The translations under genes and the position numbers were made by a program. Positions 24,831 through 37,073 of a stretch of DNA of 64,000 bases are shown one piece after another (within the stretch, counting starts at the first letter, position 1; every line of letters begins with the position of its first letter). This DNA comes from Paraphysomonas bandaiensis (lineage: Eukaryota; Chrysophyceae): contig CBFFRP010000352.1 of assembly GCA_965644295.1 (NCBI GenBank), forward strand, positions 186,001 to 250,000. Direction: 5' to 3'. The notes below the pieces were generated by a model. It was not told the DNA's origin. It did no database searches and was given only the letters and a program-made list of their open reading frames with translations.

Positions 24831-25601
24831 AGTTGTTTTGCCATTTGGTATGGAACATGTGTGGGATTGTCAACATAGGCATTGCTTTGAAGTGTATGCA
24901 GATTACGTATAATTTTGCCTTACTCTAATCGATATAGAAGCCATGCTCTCAGTGTGTAATTCTTCAAGACATAAATCTATATATTGGAGCAGTGCACATG
25001 CGTGCAAAATATCTTTGTATAATCGTCAATGTATTACGAACGCTTATATCATTCGCCCATTCACAAACATCTCTACAGTGATTAGAGAAAGACAGTAGAC
25101 CGCACCTCCAGCCACTGCAATGCCTGTATGCTTGTGTGTTGCTACTTAATGTTGTGAAGTGGCTACTTCTCTTGTATACGTATGCATGAAAAGAGTTAGT
25201 AATACACTTAGCATCAGAATAGTATTATGATTATTTTAATTTTCGCATGAACAAGGAATTAGTTGGATAAAATATAAAATATACGAGAATTGTAATTTGG
25301 GATCAGAATCGAAAAGCTACGCCATTTATTGCTGTTGACATCGTTTGGCAATTCGATTCCTGTGGTTTTCGGAAACAAGTGTGTACACCAACAACAGGAA
25401 ATACTCTTTGCAAGTATTGCAATGTCACCTCATGCCTCATGGTTATCAATATAGATATTACTTAATTAACAGAAGTGTCTGCTGAGAAACACAGCTGTGT
25501 TCCTATCTAAATACAACAAAAGCTACGATTTCTAGAGAGAATTCTAGTGTACTACATCCTAACAGTGATGAGGACACAGAGAGCAGGGCACTGCCCAGCA
25601 C
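24831..25601. other. Intergenic region, no gene seen
   Basis: AT-rich spacer between two convergent 3' ends. No open frame or repeat of note. Confidence 0.55.
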
Positions 25602-26748
25602 CTATCGTAAACCTGGGGCACGAATGTGATCAGACTGGCCCCTGAGAGACCGTTGCAGTTGTTTAGGATCGGCCCACGCAGAGTGCAAGTAGTCGTCTTC
25701 GTCATTCTCTGCTATCTTTTTTAGCTCTTCCTGCTTTTTAAAATAATACGCCATCATAGCTTTTTTCTCCTCCTCAGAAACACCAGCTTCGCGACCGGGA
25801 GCGCCTGCTCCTGGCTTCTGCATTTTGGCGATAACCTAAGGCAAATGTTATACAAATTACTACCCTTGAAATAAAAACATAAACTATCAAATTATATTGC
25901 GCTTCGTACATCTATTCATGCGAAGAAAATAAAGTAAAGAGTGGGAAGGGTTGGCTATATACCTTTGTTTTCTCGTTTCTTCCAAGTCTATCCGCCACAG
26001 TTCGTCCTGGGGATCGGTCAAGACACTTAGAGGCAATCCACACCTCTGCAGTATCCGGGTCTAAAATTTCTTGTCCAGCCGCTGTTCCATCCAGGCCCTC
26101 CACACCTTGTATTGTCAGATGCACCGTATCCCACTCAGGAAGGCCCATAGGGTAGGCTGTCGATGACACGGAAGTCAAATCGCCATTACTATAGCAGAGA
26201 CAAAAATTCATACGCACCCATTATTGTCGCTCCACGAATATTATCGAGCTTCTCTTGCAATAATGGAAGTGACACTGCTACTTTTCTGGCGGCGAGGTCC
26301 TTTCACTTCAATAAGGACAGGAATAAATGACATGTCGAAATTTTACCTTACTAAGAATAGATTCAGTATCTTGAGCCACGCGTTCAATAGTTTCCGTCAG
26401 TTGTGGCCCAACACCATTTCCTGTTCGTGCACCAGTGGGATCGGCCTGATAATGCTCATTCTTTTCGATTGTTTCGTTGTTGTATTTCTCAGCGATCTAC
26501 AAGTAATATGATGACTGTTCTATAGCCGAAACAACAACACATAACACCTCATCTAAACCAGCTTTGTCAGGGGGTTTCATGGGACCATATTTAGCCATTT
26601 CTCTTATTGCTCCGCATAGTTGGGCCAAACGAATTCTCAAGTTCCATATTTCAGTTAATTCACGTACCACATCATCAGCGAGCGCTTCACAAGTAGTTTC
26701 GTAAAGAAAAGTATCACTATCTCCCTTTTTGACTTGAAACACGACCAT
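25602..26748 (-). CDS. CFAP298: CFAP298 (C21orf59/Kurly), dynein-arm assembly factor
   Basis: CFAP298 is needed for axonemal dynein-arm assembly and for planar polarity of motile cilia. Five exons: 26748-26548, 26496-26347, 26299-26218, 26156-25963 and 25835-25602, with introns of 47-61 bp and one of 127 bp. They join in frame to 286 residues, matching the about 290 of the animal protein. Recognisable blocks: the N-terminal VKKGDSDTFLYE, a central AYPMGLPEWD, GRNEKTKVIAK, and a C-terminus with KQEELKK, ENDEDDYLHSAWAD. Start is the ATG of MVVFQVKK. The gene is the best evidence in the window that the organism is flagellated. Confidence 0.95.
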
Positions 26749-26941
26749 ATTTATCAATATCTGTGTAGCTGCAATGCTTTGAATTAATGACAATTTAATT
26801 CATCTCTTCAGCTGCAGTGACGAGGGGGTGTCTGCGTGTAAAACGAACGACACTATCAGCCCCCCCTTTATAGCGGTATACTGTATGTATATATTCAGAA
26901 CAAAAAGACGATTTCTGGAAAAGTTTGACAGAACATACACT

Positions 26942-26956
26942 CTGTACAGCAGAGTA
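26942..26956. promoter_or_regulatory. TGTACAGCAG motif between CFAP298 and the YrhK-like gene
   Basis: CTGTACAGCAGAGTAC sits in the divergent spacer, about 195 bp upstream of CFAP298 and 260 bp upstream of the membrane-protein gene. Its role is inferred from recurrence of the motif elsewhere. Confidence 0.4.
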
Positions 26957-27213
26957 CACACATATCCAAAAAACCCTTTAAATAGTCCTTTTTTTGAGTT
27001 TTCTGTCACCTCGAAATATTGTAGGTTTTTAGCAGTGAATACTAGTATGCCAAGATATTGGATATTTTTGCAGAACCACTGGTGGAAAGATAGGAGAGGA
27101 CATGTACCATCCACGTAGATAGACAAACCACAAGAGGACCAGAAGAACATCATCTCTCAGAAGGTTTAAATCCAGTCGGACTAACACACAGCCCTATCTG
27201 TGCTGACGTTTGT

Positions 27214-27909
27214 ATGTCATCCCTTCTTACTCTCACTGCCGAAATAGCTGGAAATGCTGGAGGCGTTATGTTTGTCGTCGGCTCCTACTTCTTTTACCCC
27301 AAGTACGATACAGCGTGTGGGGTCAACTCCTGCTCAATGTATGGAGCCATACTGTATGTATTGGGCAGCATATGCTTCTTTTTCACGTCTTGTGTTAATT
27401 TCTACAAAATTAATGCCATTTCGTGCGAAGACTTTTCTCTCACTTTGAATGCGGCGCTATACTTAGTAGCCAATTTTTTGTTCATAATTGGGTCTGTTTT
27501 ATTCATTCCGTATGGACCAATATATCAGGCAACTGCGGGAATTAGCCTGTTTATGATTGGTTCTTTAATATGCATGATTGCTCCGATATTCGACATTCAC
27601 AGGGCACGTAAACAGCGTCGACTTAATACCGACTACCTTACATATGTTGTGGAATGTACGATGGCCGTTTTGTACATCGGTGGATCAGTTTTCTTTTTAC
27701 TGGGCAGTATATATTATCTACCGCAGTTGTATAGGCCTTTTTCAACTCATATGTTTGTGACGGGTTCTTTTCTTTTCATGGGGGCTACTCTATCTCCTGG
27801 AGTTGTAAGTGTGTGGGGGTATCTTAATCGGCACAAGACTATCACACCCATGGATGGTTACCAGACTAAAGGAAATGATGCAGTTGTGGGGGTTGAAGTG
27901 CCTTACTAG
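27214..27909 (+). CDS. YrhK-like six-span membrane protein, 231 aa
   Basis: Single exon with ATG at MSSLLTLTAEIAG. Six hydrophobic spans arranged as three two-span modules: about residues 9-30 and 42-65, 74-98 and 104-127, 144-168 and 174-198. Each contains a GS-rich turn such as YVLGSICFF, FIIGSVLFIPYG or FLLGSIYYLPQLY, the pattern seen in YrhK-type membrane domains of unknown function. There is no catalytic or transport motif. The short C-terminus is soluble. I am confident of the membrane topology and moderately confident of the family. Confidence 0.8.
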   Translation: MSSLLTLTAEIAGNAGGVMFVVGSYFFYPKYDTACGVNSCSMYGAILYVLGSICFFFTSCVNFYKINAISCEDFSLTLNAALYLVANFLFIIGSVLFIPYGPIYQATAGISLFMIGSLICMIAPIFDIHRARKQRRLNTDYLTYVVECTMAVLYIGGSVFFLLGSIYYLPQLYRPFSTHMFVTGSFLFMGATLSPGVVSVWGYLNRHKTITPMDGYQTKGNDAVVGVEVPY

Positions 27910-28560
27910 AGTGGGTAGATATAATTTCTACGTCGCTACGAATCGCACATACCTTCATTAATTTTATACGATACACACAGTCGTATTTTTCTCTCTTTTT
28001 TTCACATACATAGTTTATAGCATGACGTAACACTTTTTCATATAAATACTACTGCATTTAATTTAAAATCATCACACATCAGTGATGTACTATTAAAAGA
28101 TATAAATCATGTAATTGCTTACAAGTTGTATTTTAAGTTTATTGACATATAATCGTTGAATGTGGAACACAGCAAGTGAAGACAGCATCACTGAACTTAG
28201 TGAACAAACTCAAATATATTTACTGCATAGGTACGTGTCTATTTAAGATCGTAAAATGTGAGATGGTACTAGTGACATAATTAATATAGTGCGTGCTGAG
28301 AAATAGTTATCACTATTGTTAATAAATTGAATATTGAGTCAGTTCAGAGTTTTCTACAACCATCATAGTGTCAATTTTTGGAAAAAAAGGAATTACTTAA
28401 TGCTTAATTGTACTTTTATATCGTTAGTAAACAGTTAGAGCTTGTCGTTCTTCTGGATGTGAAGTGAAGACTAGATATGTAGCATGCAATTATATAGAAG
28501 ATGTACAATAGTTTTGACTCGATAGCTAGCACACGTATCAGAGATAGGGAACAATATAGT
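27910..28560. other. Intergenic region, no gene seen
   Basis: AT-rich spacer downstream of the YrhK-like gene. No gene or clear repeat. The same holds for 29601-30275. Confidence 0.5.
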
Positions 28561-28905
28561 AGTGAATGTCTGATCATTAGCAATAGGCGTGTATGATTCA
28601 GAACTATTGTATCATTGCAATTTAACTAACTAGTGTTTAACTCTGATATCCTACTATATTTAGCGCTTCGAAAGCTGCTTGTGCGTCACCGCAAGCACCA
28701 AGGTACAACCACTTTCGCACTCTGTCCTTAAGGTGAACAGCCCAGATGCCTGACTTCAGTAGGCAGCCCAATACCCCGGATGCTTTTGAGGAGGGCCCAT
28801 TCCCGGATGCCTGTTTATTCGTTTAGGTCAAAAGGTGTTTACGCCAGTGACACTTACAGTGTATATTAGTGTCCCTTGTACCACACAAGCATTTGGCTAT
28901 GAGTG
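28561..28905. repeat. Dispersed repeat, long copy
   Basis: The 5' part (TGAATGTCTGATCATTAGC, then AATAGGCGTGTATGATTCAG) matches copies at 53535, 53811 and 62139. The 3' part (CTTGTGCGTCACCGCAAG, GGCAGCCCAATACCCCGG, ATTAGTGTCCCTTGTAC) matches 56719-57090. No coding capacity; a non-autonomous mobile element is likely. Confidence 0.75.
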
Positions 28906-29131
28906 GGTAGAACGATATCTGCTGACTGTGTATGCAATTATGTTAGTTTCCCGACAAAATATATCCGGTACTTATCCTCCAGTACACCACGAAAAGGTGC
29001 GAGTACGACTTTGTTTAAGGGGGAACAATATATTACAATACTATTGTCAGATAGCGTTCCGTCGATAGTAATGATGGAGTCTTTAAAATTCACGTGATAA
29101 TAAAACCCACTACTGCTTAGCTAGCAATCCA

Positions 29132-29600
29132 CTACTCATACTTATCCTCTGAGTCATCATCGGTGACGTCAACATTACCATATTCATTCAAAATTGTTTG
29201 AAATATGCTTACGCCCGACCACAAGAACTGTTGATTAGTTTTCTTAGAAACAACAGCATCATGTTCAGTGTAGTAGGATGAATACGTTTGCACAACGCTG
29301 CTATAATAAGTTTAGCTGCGCTGAACAGACGTTCACATGTATTGGAAGTATATATTACATAACTCATGCATCTGTACTTAGATATTTTTAATTTTTTGAG
29401 CTGACTGAAGAAATTTTTCCACATAGCCAAAATCAGCTTCATTATCCTCTGTATTGTTACAATCACTTTCTAAACGGAAATATATTCTAACAGCAACTTT
29501 CTCAGATCTTGTCAACTCAAATTCTTCGCCCGCTTGAATTTTGCACCCTACAGTTAAGAATTTTTCGTACCGGCAGTCAGTATCTTATTTTTCGAAAATA
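29132..29600 (-). pseudogene. Degenerate hAT-family transposase C-terminus
   Basis: On the minus strand the dimerisation region of hAT transposases is readable (SNTCERLFSAAKLIIAAL, then TLNMMLLFLRK). It continues in other frames upstream (CKIQAGEEFELTRSE, then FGYVEKFLQSAQK) and downstream (FLWSGVSIFQTILNE, ending at a stop at 29132-29134). At least two frameshifts break it, and the N-terminal zinc finger and catalytic part are missing. It lies 230 bp from a dispersed repeat copy, which may be related. Confidence 0.8.
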
Positions 29601-30275
29601 TATTGAAGCAAAATTACTCTATATAACTGCAGTACAACTACGGCTGTTATACAGATAATTGTTGTCTCAATATTAGTGGCATCTTGGATGCCGATATGTT
29701 TCGTATATGTCTTTCAGAATATTGATTATATATATTTTATTATATTGTGAGCTACTCTAATAGAAACAATATATTTGATTGTTTTCTATCCCTGGCGCGT
29801 AAGAACACATTGGACAAGTTTTATTACACTTTTAAATGCATTTAACATTTAATATAATTATCTTGTATAGATAAGTTTAACATTTTTATATCTTATTGCA
29901 TATACGATATTATACAACTACGTATATTCGTACGTTGTAACTTATGAAACAACCATTAAAAGTTCTACATTAATGCACAAATTCCAACAATCATTACTAG
30001 GGTGGTATACTAGAGTTTCGTATAACTAATTTATTTTGCTGCCTCGCTAGAGTTGAATAGTTCTGCGACAATGTATATCATTGCGCCAATACGGTAATAC
30101 GAAACTATTAAAATACAGAGTACTTATTGACGCCAATTATATACATAACAGGTGTAAAGTGATATACAATGCACCATACCACGAAAATCTCGATCAAATA
30201 TATACGCTACAGAAACTAAACAAAAACGGTACATGGTTTGCAAACAATGCTAACATCACATAACCAAATAAATAC

Positions 30276-31706
30276 TCACACCGTTTCTGCAAGCTCACAT
30301 ATCTCTGTACACAATAGTCTAACTAGATTAGATGACCATGCCTTGGGCAAATGACACTCTGATTCCGGCGTAGGCATGAGGATGAAATAATTATATATTC
30401 TGACCTTGCACCCGTCATCCAAGGACACATTTCCGTCTTTACCGGTCTCTGGCTTGAATAGAGCTTCCAGTTCTGTACCCGTCTCCAAAAAAGATTTATC
30501 GCCACTCACTGTGGAAGAATTCGTGCCAATTACCAGTCCACGCACTATACACAACCCACCCGCGGTAATTCCCCTCCTTCCTACAACTTCTATGTCTACC
30601 CAACACTTCGCACGGGTGCGTGGGTTCTGCAGGCCTCTTCCTCTATCTTGACAAGCCAGTCCTACCCGCATCCCGCACCGTTCCCGTACCACCCCGCGAT
30701 ATGCCTTGAGAAGGGGTCCATCTGACATATGTTTGAACCGCTTAATCCTGCCAGAAAGACGCTCTGAACTTGATGGTGGAGAATTAAGAGTTGCAATCTG
30801 GGAATTAAAAGGGGGGGTCCCCGGCCGGTCATCGTCACTCTTTGCTGCGTCGTCAACATCTTCGTCGGTTAGTATATCACGATTACGCGCCTTGGAAAGA
30901 AAGCTCGGTAAGAATGAAACAGACGAATCAGTAGCAGGGCGTGTAGCAGGAACCCGGGGAACAGTTACTGGGAGAGAGGTGCGACGCGTTCGGCGGTCTT
31001 GGGAACGGTGAACTCTTCCAGTACTTTTTCTACGTGATACACCACCCCAATGGTCAGGGCGGTCCAGCACATCGCTCATCAACCCAGACTTTCGGCGCGT
31101 ACTGGTAACCTGGCTTGAAGTACCAGTTGTACGACCGCCCGATATGAGATTTCGATGTGGAGACGTGAATAGCACTCGGTCTTTGCTAGTCGTCGTGATA
31201 GAATCACCAGTATTGCCAGTATTTCCGCCAGGATTTGCAAATGCTGGAGCATACGCACCCGACTTACTACTAGAATTAGATTGCTTTGGTGAGTTCCAGC
31301 GTTCCCTCTAAAACGTGTTGTTATAACAACCAATAAGAAATCACCACACCAGCTGACCTGAGGAGTATAACTGGAAAAGTTTATTCGCGGCGTTGCTTCG
31401 AGAGGTGGGATCAATTCTTCACTGTGTGTCATCATTTCCAATATATGACTGTCTGCCAGATGTGTTCGTGTTTTGCCATTTGTGCTGTTTCTGAATTTGG
31501 GAGGACGTAACTTTTTGGCCTTCGGTGATCCAGATACACCTTCCTGTATACATACACACACAGTTACAAGAGAGGAGTTACAGATATTGCTCATGCACCG
31601 TGTAGGAAGACAGTTTACGTCTAAGCTGTCGAGAGGATTGTTTTAACTCCTCTGCGTCGTGTTCAAGATACACGACAGCATCGTCCGAGTCGTCACTATC
31701 AGCCAT
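30276..31706 (-). CDS. Hypothetical protein, 441 aa, Ser/Arg-rich with C-terminal globular domain
   Basis: Three exons, 31706-31599, 31543-31358 and 31307-30276, with introns of 55 and 50 bp; frame is exact. The N-terminus begins MADSDDSDDAVVYLEHD and is acidic. Residues about 35-260 are Ser/Thr/Arg-rich with many RRxS and SP sites, likely disordered and phosphorylated. The C-terminal 180 residues look folded: RFKHMSDGPLLKAYRG, CGMRVGLACQDRG, CWVDIEVVGRRG and GGLCIVRGLVIG form a beta-rich run. The composition suggests a nuclear protein. I do not recognise the family. Confidence 0.8.
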
Positions 31707-31985
31707 CTCAATAGCAATAAGAGTTAATTTACGTCTCTATAGATATACCGGAAGAAGATCCAACGCTCATTAGCACGCAATTATGACACATTACTACCTC
31801 ATGTCGGTCATATTCAGAACTCTTCCATCCATCGCATATGATTCAAATATTAAACTATTCCACAAAGACTTTTTTCATTTCATTTCACTCACAAAACCCT
31901 AATATTTATAATAAAATATAAACCAGAATCTGAAATACTCATATTTTTATGTAGTCAATATTCCTCATGACATACTCCGTACATC

Positions 31986-32012
31986 CACTGCTGCATATAT
32001 AAACTGCTGTAC
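31986..32012. promoter_or_regulatory. Two ACTGCTG motifs in the divergent spacer before the AP2 gene
   Basis: CACTGCTGCA at 31986 and ACTGCTGTAC at 32003, 180-205 bp upstream of the AP2-domain gene and about 290 bp upstream of the minus-strand neighbour. Confidence 0.45.
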
Positions 32013-32190
32013 TATACATACAAACTCGCAGAAATCACACAACGAATAAATAAAATTCGAAAAAATCAAAGTCATTGTAGTAATTCACCTCATCAGTCGC
32101 TTATATCACACTGCGCGACGTCTCTGCACACCAGACGGATTCACGATTACTCCCATCGAGAGTCCCTAACCAGAGACGCGGACAGGAGTC

Positions 32191-35100
32191 ATGATAAGCG
32201 AGAAAGGCCTTCTGATGCACCGGTGTCGTGTGGCCAGGGATTATGTCTTTTCTGCTCGAAATCACACCGGATCACAGTCTGTAAGAGGATTAAAGTATAC
32301 CTATATATGTTAACGTTGTTTTTGTAGTTGTTTCACAACTGTGAGGCAGAGGCGGAAATTATTTGGCGTGATATTTCTCACCGGCTACAGAATATGATAT
32401 ACAACCAACCCAAAGATTTTTTGCATGATATTCAAAGACTGAAGGCGCTTCTTATTCCACAATGCAAAACTTCTAAGCAAGAAGAGCATATGAATATCGT
32501 GTTTGATCGTGTTAGGGAGCTGGCTCAGGTCAAGCAGCCCCTGGTGGCCAGTGTACAGAATAAGTGCTGTACTAACAGCTTTCAGCTGGTTTTCGACTCA
32601 GCGACAGCAGATAATGCCATGTCTATCATGAGTGCACTGCGTGACTATGGACGCACCTATGGAGACCTCGTGAAGAATGGTACCAGATCTGCAGAGTTAG
32701 CACACAATAACCACGGTTGTAGTGTAAATTAAATCTTTGTTTGTTTTAATATATGTCCACAGTTTCTGTAGAGGATGCAGTCCCACCAAAGGTATATGGT
32801 GCACACAATGTATTCGTGATTATTTACATCTTTATAGAGAAAGCAGGTGTCGAAATCTAAGAAGCGACCCAATAAAGTTAGTATGCCCACTAGAGAGTCG
32901 ATTGGTTTGTCGAAGGCCAACAGCCGATCTACTTGCAAAACAAAGTCAGGGACTTGTGTCGATGAGGTACCTGCAGCCGCTAGAGACGTCAAAGTGGCTC
33001 CAGAGGTTAAAAGAAAGTGCGCATCTCTCCACCGTGTTTCCCAGCGTCCTCCAAGCAAGGACTGCACACCTCATCCGGTGTTTTACGGTGTATGGGAGCA
33101 CACAGTAGCGAGGGTCTTCCACGCGCAGGTGGTAATATTCGGAGAGACGATCAATCTGGGAACATCATTCTTGTTTGCTCATCAGGCAGCAAAGTGAGTC
33201 CATTAGACTTCTTGAGCGAATTACTGCGTTTTTAAGTTATGTTGTTTGTCAATTGTTTGTAGAGCTGTTGATCGTGCAGTGTTGAGAACATTTGGGCCGG
33301 AACTTTGTGGGACGGAGGATCTGAACTTCAATGTACGCCCACGGATGTATGTGTTTGTTTTAACTGGAATGGAATTATAGGTGTCTGTATATGCCCAGGA
33401 GGATCTACAGACGCTGTGCCAGTACGACACTCAACTCAGGTCATCTGTGAATGATATATAATTGCTTGATGTGTAATTTATTTCGTGCTATTCAGAGTGG
33501 CTCTGATGTGGTGCAAGCAGTGGAAGGGTCTTCAGAAGCTCGACTTTGGATTCCTTATTCGCCGGTGGAGTACTTTTTTTTTAATATATGAATATATATG
33601 GTTACTTTATACTTTGTTCCAACTATATGTGTAGTTCAGATGTACTTTACAAAGTACTCACAACTTCCATATAGGCGCATTGGGAATAGTTCGGTTAAAT
33701 CACAACCATGCTCATCTGAATCTGCTGAATCTCTCCCTTCGTCAGTATCAACCAATAAGACTTCGGTTCCGTCTTGTAGAAATCCGACTTGTGATAACAG
33801 CAAGAGCAAATCCGGCTTGAGTTCGGCATCTGGTTCCAGTGAGGTGGATGTAGGTTACGATGATGTCGTTACCTCGCCTAAGAAGACTGTGGAACAGAAT
33901 CTTAGCGTAGATGACAACAGTGTCGCCCATAATAGCGATAGTCTTCTTCGAAGCGGCTCAGATGTCGTTTCAGACAGTATTTTGGGTAGATCAAGTTGTG
34001 GACATGATGGAAACGAGAGTAGCTCAGCGACAGTAAGTTCTGAACTGGTAAAGGCGTCTGAAATATCAACTCGGTTGAATGCTGATCATAGTAGCAATTG
34101 TAGTACTTCCGTTCGAAAGAACTCATCAGTGGTGATTTCTAGGAGGTCAACTCGATTAAATTCTTGTAGTGGTAGTAATATTAGTGACTCAGTGTCAGAT
34201 AGCTCTTCATCAGTTACAACGTCAAGGAGGTCGGGGCGGCGTTACTCTGGTGACAATGGTAGGAGTAGTGATTCAGTAGTGGACAGTTCTTCACCTGTGT
34301 CTACGGTGGCTTCTAGGAGGTCAAATCGATTGAATTCTTGTGATGATAATAGTCATGGTGGTTCTGCTTCAGAAGCATCAGTTGTAATGTCTAAGAGTTC
34401 ATATCATGTGCAGCCTGACGACGACAGTAGCTGTGGATTTGTCTCAGATAACTCTACATCTGTGGTGACGTATGAATTGAATTCGGGTGATGGAGGAAAC
34501 AGCCCTCGCTTAGTGTCAGGGAGCTCTATTTCAGCAACGACCCTAAAAAAATCGAAACGGTTGAACCCAAGTGATGGTAATGGCAGCCATAGCGGATCTG
34601 TATCAGATAGCTCTTCGTCCGCGGTGTCAAGAAGATCACGACGATTGAAATCTGATGATGGTGGTGGTGGTGTTAACAGTCATGACTCATTGTCAATGAA
34701 CTCTGCTTTTATATCTAGGAGGTCAAGACGATTGCGCTTTGGTAATGACGGTGGTAGTACTAAATGTAGTGATTCGGATGTTGAGGGTACGACACCTAGT
34801 CAAGATCGTAGTCTGAAGTATACGAAGAGAAACGTCAGCACTGCTGACTCATCCGTAGCGAGACTGAGCCTTCGGTCCCGAAAGAACAGCAATGAAAATG
34901 TTACAATTGCTAGTAGTGGGTCTCAGTCGAAAGTGGAATCGCGTGCGAACTCTAGGAAAAGATCAAGTACTAGGCTGAGTCAGAGTCGTTTTGACGGCGT
35001 ATCCGATAACTCATGTACCGAAGAATCAAAGGAACAGGAGAATAAACTAGACCCTAACGGCGATCACAACACATTGGAAAGTGATGAAATTACCAAATCG

Positions 35101-36228
35101 GATGAAGTGATATTACCATCTAAGAGGCAGTCTACCGATACCCTGTCAACTTCTGATTCTAAATCTAAGCGCAGGAAAAGGAACGAGAGGTTTTCATCAC
35201 TGGCATCAGGCGTATCCACTAAGAGATCTCCTCGATTGCACCCTGGAATGGACCCTTCCATTCGTGTAATGCGGAATGGCAAGTATTCCAGACGGGATGC
35301 TGGAGTGCTCACTGACACTACTGGGCGCCAGTCTCGCACCATCGCTCGCACGAAAAGACACCGGGATTCAAGCCAGGAGATTAGTGCCAGTGTGAAGAAG
35401 GAAACCACGGAAGTGGCAGAACCTGTCACTTCCCCCTGCACCACTCATTCGACAGTTGCACAGGGTCGTCATCAAAAACAAACATGTAAATCATCTTCAA
35501 TCGCAGTCGGTAGTGATAAGAGTTTCGTCGAGCATACTTCTGATTCCCCTAATCATACTGGTGTTAATGAACGACGATTGAGAGGGGGTCGAAAACATAC
35601 GAGCACTTCTGATAAGAAAACCTCCAATGATACACATCTGTCGACTGAGAAGAAGACGAGAAGTAGATCAGCCGTGAGAACTAATACAAATGACAGTACG
35701 ACAGCGACTAATCGTTCTAAAACTGCTCCCAGGATAGGGTCAACAACACGTTTGTCGGTTTTAGTTTCTAATGAGCGCCCCCAAAGAAACCGACATCCTG
35801 TGGTCAATAGAGAGAACGGTAATGTTACACATGCGAAGAAGAGTGGCCCGAGTGCAAATAAGTCTACTAGAGCTCAGTCTTTAGATCTGAAAACATGTCG
35901 CAGAGCTGTTGGCAGTAAACCTAGAGGTGTGTTTGAGTATGTGTCTGCAGATGTTTCGAATGGTGTGAAATCATCATCTGGAAGACTTTTGAGCCGTTTC
36001 ATCGGTTGTGAGTTCACAGACCTCGAGGTTCCAAAGTCTGACCCATTTAGGCATGGATATGTAACTGATATCGTTCAAATAAATGGTCGTGGTGCCTACC
36101 TGTTCAAGTTCTACAACCCGAAAATATACACGACGGAACCGTCGAATCGGCGTCAGTCTGCCTGGGCATACCAAGGGTGCGATGAAATAATCAGTAAACC
36201 AAGTATATATGCGTGGAGTAAAAAATAG
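32191..36228 (+). CDS. Large Ser/Arg-repeat protein with a divergent AP2/ERF domain (about 1218 aa)
   Basis: Eight exons: 32191-32280, 32328-32721 (donor could be 3 or 6 bp earlier), 32763-32791, 32847-33193, 33263-33332, 33381-33439, 33496-33569 and 33635-36228. Residues 1-165 are helical with no known domain. Residues about 248-310, across exons 4 and 5, match the AP2/ERF plan: YGVWEHTVARVFHAQV, then an INLG turn, HQAAKAVDRAVLRTFGPE and LNF. AP2 domains bind GC-rich DNA. Residues about 320-370 hold an aromatic stretch (WCKQWKGLQKLDFGFLIRRW). From about 390 to 1110 the protein is a Ser-rich array with recurring SRRSxRL units. The last 90 residues form a separate folded domain (SRFIGCEFTDLEV, HGYVTDIVQINGRGAYLFKF). 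A DNA- or chromatin-binding regulator is the likely role; function is inferred. Confidence 0.82.
34130..34740 (+). repeat. Degenerate coding repeat (SRRSxRLN units) in the AP2-domain protein
   Basis: Six or more copies of a motif encoding S-R-R-S-x-R-L-(N/K/R) separated by 30-45 residues of Ser/Asp/Gly-rich spacer with a DSVSDSSSS-like core. The spacing suggests expansion of an ancestral unit of about 120-150 bp. Confidence 0.75.
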
Positions 36229-37073
36229 TTAGCTGAGTTCAAATAGTTGAGGAATGTATGTAGCGTTTTTTTGTCACTATTTTATATGTCATTGTTGATT
36301 GGGATATTGTGCACTTCCGTTCAAGTATATACTTCGTATGCACTTCCATATAGTTGGATATTAACGTGTTCTATAATTTCCAATTCTTCTTCAGATAATG
36401 CTTCGATTAGTGGCATGCTTGCTCTAACTATTCGATGAGGGTTAGGGTTTTTAAATAGGAATCTGCTCTCCAATTATTATCCTTCATGAAACTTAAACTC
36501 TCCTGTAATATGATTCTTGAAGTTGTTTCGAAGTCCAGTTATTAAGATGATCGCTTGCACTGACATCATTATGATTTTCAACACCAGACGAAGGATGGAA
36601 AACAACTTGGAGTGTTTGATGACCTGCTTTTGAAATTAGGCCCATCATTATGGTTTCTTTATAATTGTGAAGTATAATGAAATCACATTCAAACGACTGT
36701 CAACATCATAATTAAGATAGAAGCGATTTTCTGGTTTCTTGTTTACCAAATATTGAAGTTGAATGTCTTTATATTCCCGGCGCTGATATGAGTGTTGTGC
36801 GAAGGAACAAATGGAAAATTAGTTACGTTTAAAAACGAGACCGACATTCACTGGTTATGGTTTTATTGTAATTATATACGAAACGTATTAACATAACTAT
36901 GATTCTACGTTGTCAGTTGTTGAAATATTCTCAACCATACTTTCATGGCTTTAATATCTCCCTCGATAATCGAAACTAAATCAGTTTTGTAACAACTTTA
37001 TTGATATTACAAGCTAACAGTAATACATTTCACTGTTCAAACAACAATAAACATAAGTTGGGAAACTCTGTTG
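36229..37073. other. Intergenic region, no gene seen
   Basis: AT-rich spacer between convergent genes. No gene or repeat of note. Confidence 0.55.

Noticed and set aside
28835-29097. Two overlapping short plus-strand open frames
   Set aside because: They overlap the 3' module of the dispersed repeat and its flank and show no protein-like features.
35064-35807. Minus-strand open frames opposite the AP2-domain gene
   Set aside because: They are antisense shadows of a Ser/Arg-rich exon, with no splice sites or domains of their own.
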